Source: Megachile rotundata
Lineage: Eukaryota > Arthropoda > Insecta > Hymenoptera > Megachilidae
Assembly: GCF_050947335.1 (NCBI RefSeq)
Contig: NW_027473316.1
Location: 1,736,001-1,800,000 of the forward strand
Direction of reading: 5' to 3'
Length of the DNA stretch: 64,000 nucleotides
Within the stretch, counting starts at the first letter, position 1. Each line of letters opens with the position of its first letter. This document shows, piece after piece, positions 25,901 to 40,300 of the stretch. The position numbers and the translations under genes were made by a program. A model generated the notes under the pieces. That model searched no databases, was not told the DNA's origin, and was given only the letters and a program-made list of their open reading frames with translations.

Positions 25901-28431
25901 TGTGATTGTGAGATTGTGATTGTATGATTTAGATTGTATGATGGTGATTGTATGATCGTGATTGTGAGATTGTGATTGTATGATTGTGATTGTATGATTG
26001 TGATTGTATGATTGTGATTGTATGATAGTAATTGTATGATTGTGATTGTATGATTGTGATTGTATGATTGTGATTGTATGATTGTGATTGTATGATTGTG
26101 ATTGTATGATTGTGATTGTATGACTGTGATCGTATGATTGTGGTTGTATAATTAAGGTTGTATGATTGTTTCTGTATGATTGTGATTGTATGATTGCGAT
26201 TGTATGATTGTGATTGTATGATTGTGATTGTATGATTGTGGTTGTATGATCGTGATTGCCTGATTGTGATTGTATGATTGTGATTGTATGATTGTGATTG
26301 TATGATTGTGATTGAATGACTGTGATTTTATGATTGTGATTGTATGATTGTGATTGTATGATTGTGATTGTATGATTGTGATCGTATGATTGTGGTTGTA
26401 TAATTAAGGTTGTCTGATTGTTTCTGTATGATTGTGATTGTATGATTGCGATTGTATGATTGTGATTGTATGATTGTGATTGTATGATAGTAATTGTATG
26501 ATTGTGATTGTATGATCGTGATTGTGAGATTGTGATTGTATGATTGCGATTGTATGATTGTGATTGTATGATTGTGATTGTATGACTGTGATTGTAAGAT
26601 TGTGATTGTGTGATTGCGATTGTATGATTGTGACTGTGTAATTGTGATTGTATGATTGTGTTTGTATGATTGTGATTGTATGATTGTGATTGTATGATTG
26701 TGATCGTATGATTGTGATCGTATAATTGTGATCGTATGATTGTGATCGTATGATTGTGATTGTATGATTGTGATTGTATGATTGTAATTGTATGATTGTG
26801 ATTGTATGATTGTGATTGTATGATTGTGACTGTTTGATTGTGATTGTATGATTGTGATTGTATGATTGTGATTCTTCCATTGCGATTGTATGATTGTGAT
26901 TGTATGAATGTGATTGTATGATTGTGATTGTATGATTGTGATTGTATGATTGTGATCGTATGATTGTGGTTGTATAATTAAGGTTGTATGATTATTTCTG
27001 TATGATTGTGATTGTATGATTGCGGTTGTATGTGATTGTGAGATTGTGATTGTGAGATTGTGATTGTGAGATTGTGATTGTGAGATTGTGATTGTATGAT
27101 TGTGATTGAATGATTGTGGTTGTGTGATAGTAATTGTATGATTGTGATTGCATGATTGTGATTGTATGATTGTGATTGTATGATAGTAATTGTATGATTG
27201 TGATTGTATGATCGTGATTGTGAGATTGTGATTGTATGATTGCGATTGTATGATTGTGATTGTATGATTGTGATTGTATGATTGAGATTGTATGATTGTG
27301 ATCGTATGATTGTGAATCTTTGATTGCGATTGTATGATTGTGATTGTATGATTGTGATTGTATGATTGTGATTGTATAATTGTGATTGTATGATTGTGAT
27401 TGTATGATTGTGATTGTATGATTGTGATTGTATGATTGTGATTGTATGATTGTGATTGTATGATTGTGATTGTATGATTGTGATTGTATGATTGTGATTG
27501 TATGATTGTGATTGTATGATTGTGATTGTATGATTGTGATTGTATGATTGTGATTGTATGATTGTGATTGTATGATTGTGATTGTATGATTGTGATTGTA
27601 TGATAGTGATTGTATGATTGTTTCTGTATGATTGTGATTGTATGATTGCGATTGTATGATTATGATTGTATAATTGTGATTGTATGATTGTGATTGTGTG
27701 ATTGTGATTGTGAGATTTGATTGTATGATCGTGATTGTATGATTGTGATTGTATGATAGTGATTGTATGATTGTTTCTGTATGATTGTGATTGTATGATT
27801 GTGATTGTATGATTGTGATTGTATGATTGTGATTGTATGATTGTGATTGCATGATTGTGATTGCATGATTGTAATTGTATGATTGTGATTGTATGACTGT
27901 GATTGTATGATTGTGATTGTATGATTGTGATTGTATGATAGTAATTGTATGACTGTGATTGTAAGATTGTGATTGTGTGATTGCGATTGTATGATTGTGA
28001 CTGTATAATTGTGATTGTATGATTGTGTTTGTATGATTGTGATTGTATGATTGTGATTGTATGATTGTGATCGTATGATTGCGATTCTATGATTGTGATT
28101 GTTTGATTCTGATTGTATGATTGTTATTGTATGATTCTGATTGTATGACTGTGATTGTATGATTGTGATTGTATGATTGTGATTGTATGATTGTGATTGT
28201 ATGATTGTGATTCTTTCATTGCGATTGTATGATTGTGATCGTATGATTGTGATTGTATGATTGTGATTGTATGATTGTGATTGTATGATTGTGATCGTAT
28301 GATTGTGGTTGTATAATTAAGGTTGTATGATTATTTCTGTATGATTGTGATTGTATGATTGTGATTGTATGATTGTGATTGTATGATTGTGATTGTATGA
28401 TTGTGGTTGTATGATTGTGATTCTTTCATTG
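19980..28431 (+). repeat. Tandem pair of about 4 kb
   Basis: Copy one is about 19,980-23,704 and copy two about 24,007-28,431. Matching blocks are 20065/24092 and 20135/24162 (offset 4,027), 20429/24442 (4,013), 21395/25394 (3,999), then 21395/26150 (4,755), 21563/26402 (4,839), 22249/26976 (4,727) and 23602/28315 (4,713). All offset changes are multiples of 14. Copy two contains an extra 756-bp tandem duplication. Copy one lacks 84 bp (six units with GTGGTTG and GCCTG variants) after 21,441, and copy two lacks 112 bp (eight units) near 26,850. Copy one ends in a 300-bp stretch with GCGATTCTATG and GATTTTATG variants (23.88-23.97 kb). Confidence 0.87.
24746..26257 (+). repeat. 756-bp tandem duplication
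   Basis: Copy one is 24,746-25,501 and copy two 25,502-26,257, exactly 54 units each. ATTTTG variants at 24765/25521 and type A blocks at 25394/26150 are 756 bp apart. The shared motif GATCGTGATT at 24736, 25492 and 26248 marks the crossover: the first two copies continue GTGAG and the third continues GCCTG. So the junction maps inside this 10-bp motif. Only one copy of this segment is present in the sister unit at 20.0-23.7 kb. Confidence 0.9.
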
Positions 28432-31400
28432 CGATTGTATGATTGTGATTGTATGATTGTGATTGTATGATTGTGATTGTATGATTGTGATTGTATGATA
28501 GTGATTGTATGATTGTTTCTGTATGATTGTGATTGTATGATTGCGATTGTATGATTATGATTGTATAATTGTGATTGTATGATTGTAATTGTATGATTGT
28601 GATTGTATGATTGTGATTGTATGATTGTGACTGTTTGATTGCGATTGTATGATTGTGATTCTATGATTGTGATTGTTTCATTCTGATTGTATGATTGTTA
28701 TTGTATGATTCTGATTGTATGATTGTGATTGTATGATTGTGATTGTATGATTGTGATTGTATGATTGTGATTCCTCCATTGCGATTGTATGATTGTGATT
28801 GTATGATTGTGATTGCATGATTGTGATTGTATGATTGTGATCGTATGATTGTGGTTGCATAATTAAGGTTGTATGATTATTTCTGTATGATTGTGATTGT
28901 ATGATTGCGGTTGTATGTGATTGTGAGATTGTGATTGTGAGATTGTGATTGTGAGATTGTGATTGTGAGATTGTGATTGTATGATTGTGATTGAATGATT
29001 GTGATTGTGTGATAGTAATTGTATGATTGTGATTGCATGATTGTGATTGTATGATTGTGATTGTATGATAGTAATTGTATGATTGTGATTGTATGATCGT
29101 GATTGTGAGATTGTGATTGTATGATTGCGATTGTATGATTGTGATTGTATGATTGTGATTGTATGATTGAGATTGTATGATTGTGATCGTATGATTGTGA
29201 ATCTTTGATTGCGATTGTATGATTGTGATTGTATGATTGTGATTGTATGATTGTGATTGTATGATTGTGATTGTATGATTGTGATTGTATGATTGTGATT
29301 GTATGATTGTGATTGTATGATTGTGATTGTATGATTGTGATTGTATGATTGTGATTGTATGATTGTGATTGTATGATAGTGATTGTATGATTGTTTCTGT
29401 ATGATTGTGATTGTATGATTGCGATTGTATGATTATGATTGTATAATTGTGATTGTATGATTGTGATTGTGTGATTGTGATTGTGAGATTTGATTGTATG
29501 ATCGTGATTGTATGATTGTGATTGTATGATAGTGATTGTATGATTGTTTCTGTATGATTGTGATTGTATGATTGTGATTGTATGATTGTGATTGTATGAT
29601 TGTGATTGTATGATTGTGATTGTATGATTGTGATCGTATGATTGTGATTGTATGATTGTGATTGTTTGATTCTGATTGTATGATTGTTATTGTATGATTC
29701 TGATTGTATGATTGTGATTGTATGATTGTGATTGTATGACTGTGATTGTAAGATTGTGATTGTGTGATTGCGATTGTATGATTGTGACTGTATAATTGTG
29801 ATTGTATGATTGTGTTTGTATGATTGTGATTGTATGATTGTGATTGCATGATTGTGATTGTATGATTGTGATTGTATGATTGTGATTGTATGATTGTGGT
29901 TGTATGATTGTGATTCTTTCATTGCGATTGTATGATTATGATTGTATGATTGTGATTGTATGATTGTGATGGTATGATTGTGATTGTATGATTGTGATCG
30001 TATGATTGTGGTTGTATAATTAAGGTTGTATGATTGTTTCTGTATGATTGTGATTGTATGATTGCGATTGTATGATCGTGATTGTGAGATTGTGATTGTG
30101 AGATTGTGATTGTATGATTGTGATTGAATGATTGTAATTGTGTGATAGTAATTGTATGATTGTGATTGTATGATTGTGATTGTATGATTGTGATCGTATG
30201 ATTGTGATTCTATGATTGTGATTGTTTGATTCTGATTGTATGATTGTGATTGTGTGATTGTGATTGTATGATTGTGATTGTATGATTGTGATTGTATGAC
30301 TGTGATTGTAAGATTGTGATTGTGTGATTGCGATTGTATGATTGTGACTGTATAATTGTGATTGTATGATTGTGTTTGTATGATTGTGATTGTATGATTG
30401 TGATTGTATGATTGTGATCGTATGATTGTGATTCTATGATTGTGATTGTTTGATTCTGATTGTATTATTGTTATTGTATGATTCTGATTGTATGATTGTG
30501 ATTGTATGATTGTGATTGTATGATTGTGATTGTATGATTGTGATTCTTTCATTGCGATTGTATGATAGTGATTGTATGATTGTGATTGTATGATTGTGAT
30601 TGTATGATTGTGATTGTATGATTGTGATCGTATGATTGTGATCGTATGATTGTGGTTGTATAATTAAGGTTGTATGATTATTTCTGTATGATTGTGATTG
30701 TATGATTGCGGTTGTATGATTGTGATTGTATGATTGTGATTGTATGATTGTGATCGTATGATTGTGAATCTTTGATTGCGATTGTATGATTGTGATTGTA
30801 TGATTGTGATTGTATGATTGTGATTGTATGATTGTGATTGTATGATTGTGATTGTATGATTGTGATTGTATGATTGTGGTTGTATGATTGTGATTCTTTC
30901 ATTGCGATTGTATGATTGTGATTGTATGATTGTGATTGTTTGATTGTGATTGTATGATTGTGATTCTATGATTGTGATTGTTTGATTCTGATTGTATGAT
31001 TGTTATTGTATGATTCTGATTGTATGATTGTGATTGTATGATTGTGATTGTATGATTGTGATTGTATGATTGTGATTGTATGATTGTGATTCTTTCATTG
31101 CGATTGTATGATTGTGATTGTATGATTGTGATTGTATCATTGTGATTGTATGATTGTGATCGTATGATTGTGGTTGTATAATTAAGGTTGTATGATTATT
31201 TCTGTATGATTGTGATTGTATGATTGCGGTTGTATGGTTGTGATTGTATGATTGTGATTGTATGATTGTGATCGTATGATTGTGAATCTTTGATTGCGAT
31301 TGTATGATTGTGAGTGTATGATTGTGATTGTATGATTGTGATTGTATGATTGTGATTGTATGATTGTGATTGTATGATTGTGATTGTATGATTGTGATTG

Positions 31401-32999
31401 TATGATTGTGATTGTATGATTGTGATTGTATGATTGTGATTGTATGATTGTGATTGTATGATAGTGATTGTATGATTGTTTCTGTATGATTGTGATTGTA
31501 TGATTGCGATTGTATGATTATGATTGTATAATTGTGATTGTATGATTGTGATTGTGTGATTGTGATTGTGAGATTTGATTGTATGATCGTGATTGCATGA
31601 TCGTGATTGTGAGATTGTGATTGTATGATTGTGATTGAATGACTGTGATTGTATGATAGTAATTGTATGATTGTGATTGTATGATTGTGATTGTATGATT
31701 GTGATTGTATGACTGTGATCGTATGATTGTGATTCTTTGATTGCGATTGTATGATTGTGATTGTATGATTGTGATTGTATGATTGTGATTGTATGATTGT
31801 GATTGTATGATTGTGATTGTATGATTGTGATTGCATGATTGTAATTGTATGATTGTGATTGTATGACTGTGATTGTATGATTGTGATTGTATGATTGTGA
31901 TTGTATGATTGTGATTGTATGATAGTGATTGTATGATTGTTTCTGTATGATTGTGATTGCATGATTGCGATTGTATGATTATGATTGTATGATTGTGATT
32001 GTATGATTGTGATTGTGTGATTGTGATTGTGAGATTGTGATTGTATGATCGTGATTGTATGATCGTGATTTTGAGATTGTGGTTGTATGATTGTGATTGT
32101 ATGATTGTGATTGTATGATTGTGATTGTATGATAGTAATTGTATGATTGTGATAGTATGATTGCGATTGTATGATTGTGATTGTATGATTGTGATTGTAT
32201 GATTGTGATCGTATGATTGTGATTCTTTCATTGCGATTGTATGATTGTGATTGTATGATTGTGATTGTATGATTGTGATTGTATGATTGTGATTGTATGA
32301 TTGTGATTGTATGATGGTGATTGTATGATCGTGATTGTGAGATTGTGATTGTATAATTGTGATTGTATGATTGTGATTGTATGATTGTGATTGTATGATT
32401 GTGATTGTATGATTGTGATTGTATGATTGTGATTGTATGATTGCGATTGTATGATTGTGATTGTATGATTGTGATTGTATGATAGTGATTGTATGATAGT
32501 GATTGTATGATTGTGATTGTATGATTGTGATTGTATGATTGCGATTCTATGATTGTGATTTTATGATTGTGATTGTATGATTGTGATTGTGAGATTGTGA
32601 TTGTATGATTGTGATTTTGTGATTGTGATTGTATGATTGTGATTGTATGATAGTGATTGTATGATAGTGATTGTATGATTGTGATTGTATGATTATGGTT
32701 GTATGATTGTGATTGTATGATTGTGATTCTTTCATTGCGATTGTATGATTGTGATTGTATGATTGTGATTGTATGATTGTGATTGTATGATTGTGATCGT
32801 ATGATTGTGGTTGTATAATTAAGGTTGTATGATTGTTTCTGTATGATTGTGATTGTATGATTGCGATTGTATGATTGTGATTGTATGATTGTGATTGTAT
32901 GATTGTGGTTGTATGATCGTGATTGCCTGATTGTGATTGTATGATTGTGATTGTATGATTGTGATTGTATGATTGTGATTGTATGACTGTGATTGTATG
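26136..32999 (+). repeat. Segment P, copy 1 (6.9 kb)
   Basis: Blocks: 26150 A, 26402 B, 26976 C, 28315 C, 28861 C, 30018 A, 30662 C, 31180 C, 32817 A. The same nine-block order occurs at 37381-44188. Offsets are 11,231, 11,231, 11,343, 11,385, 11,357, 11,315, 11,329, 11,329 and 11,371, so all internal length differences are multiples of 14. The left limit is where GACTGTGATCG at 26.12 kb is replaced by TGTAATTG at 37.36 kb; the right limit is the TAGTAGTTG unit at 33,001. The first part of P overlaps copy two of the 4-kb pair. Confidence 0.87.
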
Positions 33000-35900
33000 A
33001 TAGTAGTTGTATGATTGTGATTGTATGATCGTGATTGTGAGATTGTGATTGTATGATTGCGATTGTATGATTGTGATTGTATGATTGTGATTGTATGACT
33101 GTGATTGTAAGATTGTGATTGTGTGATTGCGATTGTATGATTGTGACTGCATAATTGTGATTGTATGATTGTGTTTGTATGATTGTGATTGTATGATTGT
33201 GATTGTATGATTGTGATCGTATGATTGTGATCGTATAATTGTGATCGTATGATTGTGATCGTATGATTGTGATTGTATGATTGTGATTGTATGATTGTAA
33301 TTGTATGATTGTGATTGTATGATTGTGATTGGATGATTGTGATTGTATGATTGTGATTGTATGATTGTGATTGTATGATTGTGATTGTATGACTGTGATT
33401 GTATGATCGTGATTGTATGATCGTGATTGTGAGATTGTGATTGTATGATTGTGATTGAATGATTGTGATTGTATGATAGTAATTGTATGATTGTGATTGT
33501 ATGATTGCGATTGTATGATTGTGATTGTATGATTGTGATTGTATGACTGTGATCGTATGATTGTGATTCTTTGATTGCGATTGTATGTTTGTGATTGTAT
33601 GATTGTGATTGTATGATTGTGATTGTATGATTGTGATTGTATGATTGTGATTGTATGATTGTGATTGCATGATTGTAATTGTCTGCTTGTGATTGTATGA
33701 CTGTGATTGTATGATTGTGATTGTACGATTGTGATTGTATGATTATGATTGTATGATTGGGATTGTATGATTGTGATTGTGTGATTGTGATTGTGAGATT
33801 GTGATTGTATGATCGTGATTGTATGATCGTGATTGTGAGATTGTGGTTGTATGATTGTGATTGTATGATTGTGATTGTATGATAGTAATTGTATGATTGT
33901 GATAGTATGATTGCGATTGTATGATTGTGATTGTATGATTGTGATTGTATGATTGTGATCGTATGATTGTGATTCTTTCATTGCGATTGTATGATTGTGA
34001 TTGTATGATTGTGATTGTATGATTGTGATTGTATGATTGTGATTGTATGATTGTGATTGTATGATTGTGATTGTATGATTGTGATTGTATGATTGTGATT
34101 GTATGATTGTGATTGTATGATTGTGATTGTATGATTGTGATTGTATGATTGTGATTGTATGATTATGATTGTATGATTGTGATTGCATGATAGTGATTGT
34201 ATGATTGTGATTGTATGATTGTGATTGTATGATTGTGATTGTATGATTGCGATTGTGTGATTGTGATTGTATGATTGTGATTGTATGATAGTGATTGTAT
34301 GATAGTGATTGTATGATTGTGATTGTATGATTGCGATTGTATGATTATGATTGAATGATTGTGATTGTATGACTGTGATTGTGTGATCGTGATTGTGAGA
34401 TTGTGATTGTATGATTTTGATTGTATGATGGTGATTGTATGATCGTGATTGTGAGATTGTGACTGTATGATTGTGATTGTATGATTGTGATTGTATGATT
34501 GTGATTGTATGATTGTGATTGTATGATTGTGATTGTATGATTGTGATTGTATGATTGTGATTGTATGATTGCGATTGTATGATTGTGATTGTATGATTGT
34601 GATTGTATGATAGTGATTGTATGATAGTGATTGTATGATTGTGATTGTATGATTGTGATTGTATGATTGCGATTGTATGATTATGGTTGAATGATTGTGA
34701 TTGTATGACTGTGATTGTGTGATTGTGATTGTGAGATTGTGATTGTATGATTTAGATTGTATGATGGTGATTGTATGATCGTGATTGTGAGATTGTGATT
34801 GTATGATTGTGATTGTATGATTGTGATTGTATGATTGTGATTGTATGATTGTGATTGTATGATAGTAATTGTATGATTGTGATTGTATGATTGTGATTGT
34901 ATGATTGTGATTGTATGATTGTGATTGTATGATTGTGAATCTTTGATTGCGATTGTATGATTGTGATTGTATGATTGTGATTGTATGATTGTGATTGTAT
35001 GATTGTGATTGTATGATTGTGATTGTATGATAGTGATTGTATGATTGTTTCTGTATGATTGTGATTGTATGATTGTGATTGTATGATTCTGATTGTATGA
35101 TTGTGATTGCATGATTGTGATTGCATGATTGTAATTGTATGATTGTGATTGTATGACTGTGATTGTATGATTGTGATTGTATGATTGTGATTGTATGATT
35201 GTGATAGTATGATTGCGATTGTATGATTGTGATTGTATGATTGTGATTGTATGATTGTGATCGTATGATTGTGATTGTATGATTGTGATTGTATGATTGT
35301 GATTGTATGATTGTGATTGCATGATTGTGATTGTATGATTGTGATTGTATGATTGTGATTGTATGATTGTGGTTGTATGATTGTGATTCTTTCATTGCGA
35401 TTGTATGATTGTGATTGTATGATTGTGATTGTATGATTGTGATTGTATGATTGTGATTGTATGATTGTGATTGTATGATTGTGATTGTATGATTGTGATC
35501 GTATGATTGTGGTTGTATAATTAAGGTTGTATGATTGTTTCTGTATGATTGTGATTGTATGATTGCGATTGTATGATCGTGATTGTGAGATTGTGATTGT
35601 GAGATTGTGATTGTATGATTGTGATTGAATGATTGTGATTGTGTGATAGTAATTGTATGATTGTGATTGTATGATTGTGATTGTATGATTGTGATTGTAT
35701 GATTGTGATTGTATGATAGTAATTGTATGATTGTGATTGTATGATCGTGATTGTGAGATTGTGATTGTGTGATTGTGATTGTATGATTGTGATTGTATGA
35801 TTGTGATTGTATGACTGTGATTGTAAGATTGTGATTGTGTGATTGCGATTGTATGATTGTGACTGTATAATTGTGATTGTATGATTGTGTTTGTATGATT

Positions 35901-37366
35901 GTGATTGTATGATTGTGATTCTATGATTGTGATCGTATGATTGTGATTCTATGATTGTGATTGTTTGATTCTGATTGTATGATTGTTATTGTATGATTCT
36001 GATTGTATGATTGTGATTGTATGATTGTGATTGTATGACTGTGATTGTAAGATTGTGATTGTGTGATTGCGATTGTATGATTGTGACTGTATAATTGTGA
36101 TTGTATGATTGTGTTTGTATGATTGTGATTGTATGATTGTGATTGCATGATTGTGATTGTATGATTGTGATTGTATGATTGTGATTGTATGATTGTGGTT
36201 GTATGATTGTGATTCTTTCATTGCGATTGTATGATTGTGATTGTATGATTGTGATTGTATGATTGTGATTGTATGATTGTGATTGTATGATTGTGATTGT
36301 ATGATTGTGATTGTATGATTGTGATTGTATGATTGTGATCGTATGATTGTGGTTGTATAATTAAGGTTGTATGATTGTTTCTGTATGATTGTGATTGTAT
36401 GATTGCGATTGTATGATCGTGATTGTGAGATTGTGATTGTGAGATTGTGATTGTATGATTGTGATTGAATGATTGTGATTGTGTGATAGTAATTGTATGA
36501 TTGTGATTGTATGATTGTGATTGTATGATTGTGATTGTATGATTGTGATTGAATGATTGTGATTGTGTGATAGTAATTGTATGATTGTGATTGTATGATT
36601 GTGATTGTATGATAGTAATTGTATGATTGTGATTGTATGATCGTGATTGTGAGATTGTGATTGTGTGATTGTGATTATATGATTGTGATTGTATGATTGT
36701 GATTGTATGACTGTGATTGTAAGATTGTGATTGTGTGATTGCGATTGTATGATTGTGACTGTATAATTGTGATTGTATGATTGTGTTTGTATGATTGTGA
36801 TTGTATGATTGTGATTGCATGATTGTGATCGTATGATTGTGATTCTATGATTGTGATTGTTTGATTCTGATTGTATGATTGTTATTGTATGATTCTGATT
36901 GTATGACTGTGATTGTATGATTGTGATTGTATGATTGTGATTGTATGATTGTGATTGTATGATTGTGATTGTATGATTGTGATTCTTTCATTGCGATTGT
37001 ATGATTGTGATCGTATGATTGTGATTGTATGATTGTGATTGTATGATTGTGATTGTATGATTGTGATTGTATGATTGTGATCGTATGATTGTGGTTGTAT
37101 AATTAAGGTTGTATGATTATTTCTGTATGATTGTGATTGTATGATTGTGATTGTATGATTGTGATTGTATGATTGTGGTTGTATGATTGTGATTCTTTCA
37201 TTGCGATTGTATGATTGTGATTGTATGATTGTGATTGTATGATTGTGATTGTATGATTGTGATTGTATGATAGTGATTGTATGATTGTTTCTGTATGATT
37301 GTGATTGTATGATTGCGATTGTATGATTATGATTGTATAATTGTGATTGTATGATTGTAATTGTAT
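33000..37366 (+). repeat. Segment Q, copy 1 (4.4 kb)
   Basis: Segment Q starts at the rare TAGTAGTTG unit (33,001), which recurs at 44,946 and 47,913. Blocks at 35519 (A), 36359 (A) and 37101 (C) match 50361, 51201 and 52013, with offsets of 14,842, 14,842 and 14,912; the start offset is 14,912. Segment 33.98-34.2 kb is a run of near-canonical units ending in GATTATG and GCATGATAG, also seen at 48.9-49.1 and 61.27-61.5 kb. P plus Q makes a compound unit of 11,231 bp. Confidence 0.83.
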
Positions 37367-40300
37367 GATTGTGGTTGTATAATTAAGGTTGTATGATTGT
37401 TTCTGTATGATTGTGATTGTATGATTGCGATTGTATGATTGTGATTGTATGATTGTGATTGTATGATTGCGGTTGTATGATCGTGATTGCCTGATTGTGA
37501 TTGTATGATTGTGATTGTATGATTGTGATTGTATGATTGTGATTGAATGACTGTGATTTTATGATTGTGATTGTATGATTGTGATTGTATGATTGTGATT
37601 GTATGATTGTGATCGTATGATTGTGGTTGTATAATTAAGGTTGTCTGATTGTTTCTGTATGATTGTGATTGTATGATTGCGATTGTATGATTGTGATTGT
37701 ATGATTGTGATTGTATGATAGTAATTGTATGATTGTGATTGTATGATCGTGATTGTGAGATTGTGATTGTATGATTGCGATTGTATGATTGTGATTGTAT
37801 GATTGTGATTGTATGACTGTGATTGTAAGATTGTGATTGTGTGATTGCGATTGTATGATTGTGACTGTGTAATTGTGATTGTATGATTGTGTTTGTATGA
37901 TTGTGATTGTATGATTGTGATTGTATGATTGTGATCGTATGATTGTGATCGTATAATTGTGATCGTATGATTGTGATCGTATGATTGTGATTGTATGATT
38001 GTGATTGTATGATTGTAATTGTATGATTGTGATTGTATGATTGTGATTGTATGATTGTGACTGTTTGATTGTGATTGTATGATTGTGATTCTATGATTGT
38101 GATTGTTTCATTCTGTTTGTATGATTGTTATTGTATGATTCTGATTGTATGATTGTGATTGTATGATTGTGATTGTATGATTGTGATTGTATGATTGTGA
38201 TTGTATGATTGTGATTCTTCCATTGCGATTGTATGATTGTGATTGTATGAATGTGATTGTATGATTGTGATTGTATGATTGTGATTGTATGATTGTGATC
38301 GTATGATTGTGGTTGTATAATTAAGGTTGTATGATTATTTCTGTATGATTGTGATTGTATGATTGCGGTTGTATGTGATTGTGAGATTGTGATTGTGAGA
38401 TTGTGATTGTGAGATTGTGATTGTGAGATTGTGATTGTATGATTGTGATTGAATGATTGTGGTTGTGTGATAGTAATTGTATGATTGTGATTGCATGATT
38501 GTGATTGTATGATTGTGATTGTATGATAGTAATTGTATGATTGTGATTGTATGATCGTGATTGTGAGATTGTGAATGTATGATTGCGATTGTATGATTGT
38601 GATTGTATGATTGTGATTGTATGATTGAGATTGTATGATTGTGATCGTATGATTGTGAATCTTTGATTGCGATTGTATGATTGTGATTGTATGATTGTGA
38701 TTGTATGATTGTGATTGTATGATTGTGATTGTATAATTGTGATTGTATGATTGTGATTGTATGATTGTGATTGTATGATTGTGATTGTATGATTGTGATT
38801 GTATGATTGTGATTGTATGATTGTGATTGTATGATTGTGATTGTATGATTGTGATTGTATGATTGTGATTGTATGATTGTGATTGTATGATTGTGATTGT
38901 ATGATTGTGATTGTATGATTGTGATTGTATGATTGTGATTGTATGATTGTGATTGTATGATTGTGATTGTATGATAGTGATTGTATGATTGTTTCTGTAT
39001 GATTGTGATTGTATGATTGCGATTGTATGATTATGATTGTATAATTGTGATTGTATGATTGTGATTGTGTGATTGTGATTGTGAGATTTGATTGTATGAT
39101 CGTGATTGTATGATTGTGATTGTATGATAGTGATTGTATGATTGTTTCTGTATGATTGTGATTGTATGATTGTGATTGTATGATTGTGATTGTATGATTG
39201 TGATTGCATGATTGTGATTGCATGATTGTAATTGTATGATTGTGATTGTATGACTGTGATTGTATGATTGTGATTGTATGATTGTGATTGTATGATAGTA
39301 ATTGTATGACTGTGATTGGAAGATTGTGATTGTGTGATTGCGATTGTATGATTGTGACTGTATAATTGTGATTGTATGATTGTGTTTGTATGATTGTGAT
39401 TGTATGATTGTGATTGTATGATTGTGATCGTATGATTGTGATTCTATGATTGTGATTGTTTGATTCTGATTGTATGATTGTTATTGTATGATTCTGATTG
39501 TATGACTGTGATTGTATGATTGTGATTGTATGATTGTGATTGTATGATTGTGATTGTATGATTGTGATTGTATGATTGTGATTCTTTCATTGCGATTGTA
39601 TGATTGTGATCGTATGATTGTGATTGTATGATTGTGATTGTATGATTGTGATTGTATGATTGTGATTGTATGATTGTGATCGTATGATTGTGGTTGTATA
39701 ATTAAGGTTGTATGATTATTTCTGTATGATTGTGATTGTATGATTGTGATTGTATGATTGTGGTTGTATGATTGTGATTCTTTCATTGCGATTGTATGAT
39801 TGTGATTGTATGATTGTGATTGTATGATTGTGATTGTATGATTGTGATTGTATGATAGTGATTGTATGATTGTTTCTGTATGATTGTGATTGTATGATTG
39901 CGATTGTATGATTATGATTGTATAATTGTGATTGTATGATTGTAATTGTATGATTGTGATTGTATGATTGTGATTGTATGATTGTGACTGTTTGATTGCG
40001 ATTGTATGATTGTGATTCTATGATTGTGATTGTTTCATTCTGATTGTATGATTGTTATTGTATGATTCTGATTGTATGATTGTGATTGTATGATTGTGAT
40101 TGTATGATTGTGATTGTATGATTGTGATTCCTCCATTGCGATTGTATGATTGTGATTGTATGATTGTGATTGCATGATTGTGATTGTATGATTGTGATCG
40201 TATGATTGTGGTTGCATAATTAAGGTTGTATGATTATTTCTGTATGATTGTGATTGTATGATTGCGGTTGTATGTGATTGTGAGATTGTGATTGTATGAT

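Noticed and set aside
31003..34188. A 1,061-codon open frame on the - strand, and dozens of shorter ones, as protein-coding genes.
   Set aside because: The repeat has no stop on this strand in any frame, so long frames are expected without selection. Frames overlap each other with the same peptide, starts and stops arise only from random variant units, and no promoter, splice or domain signal is seen.
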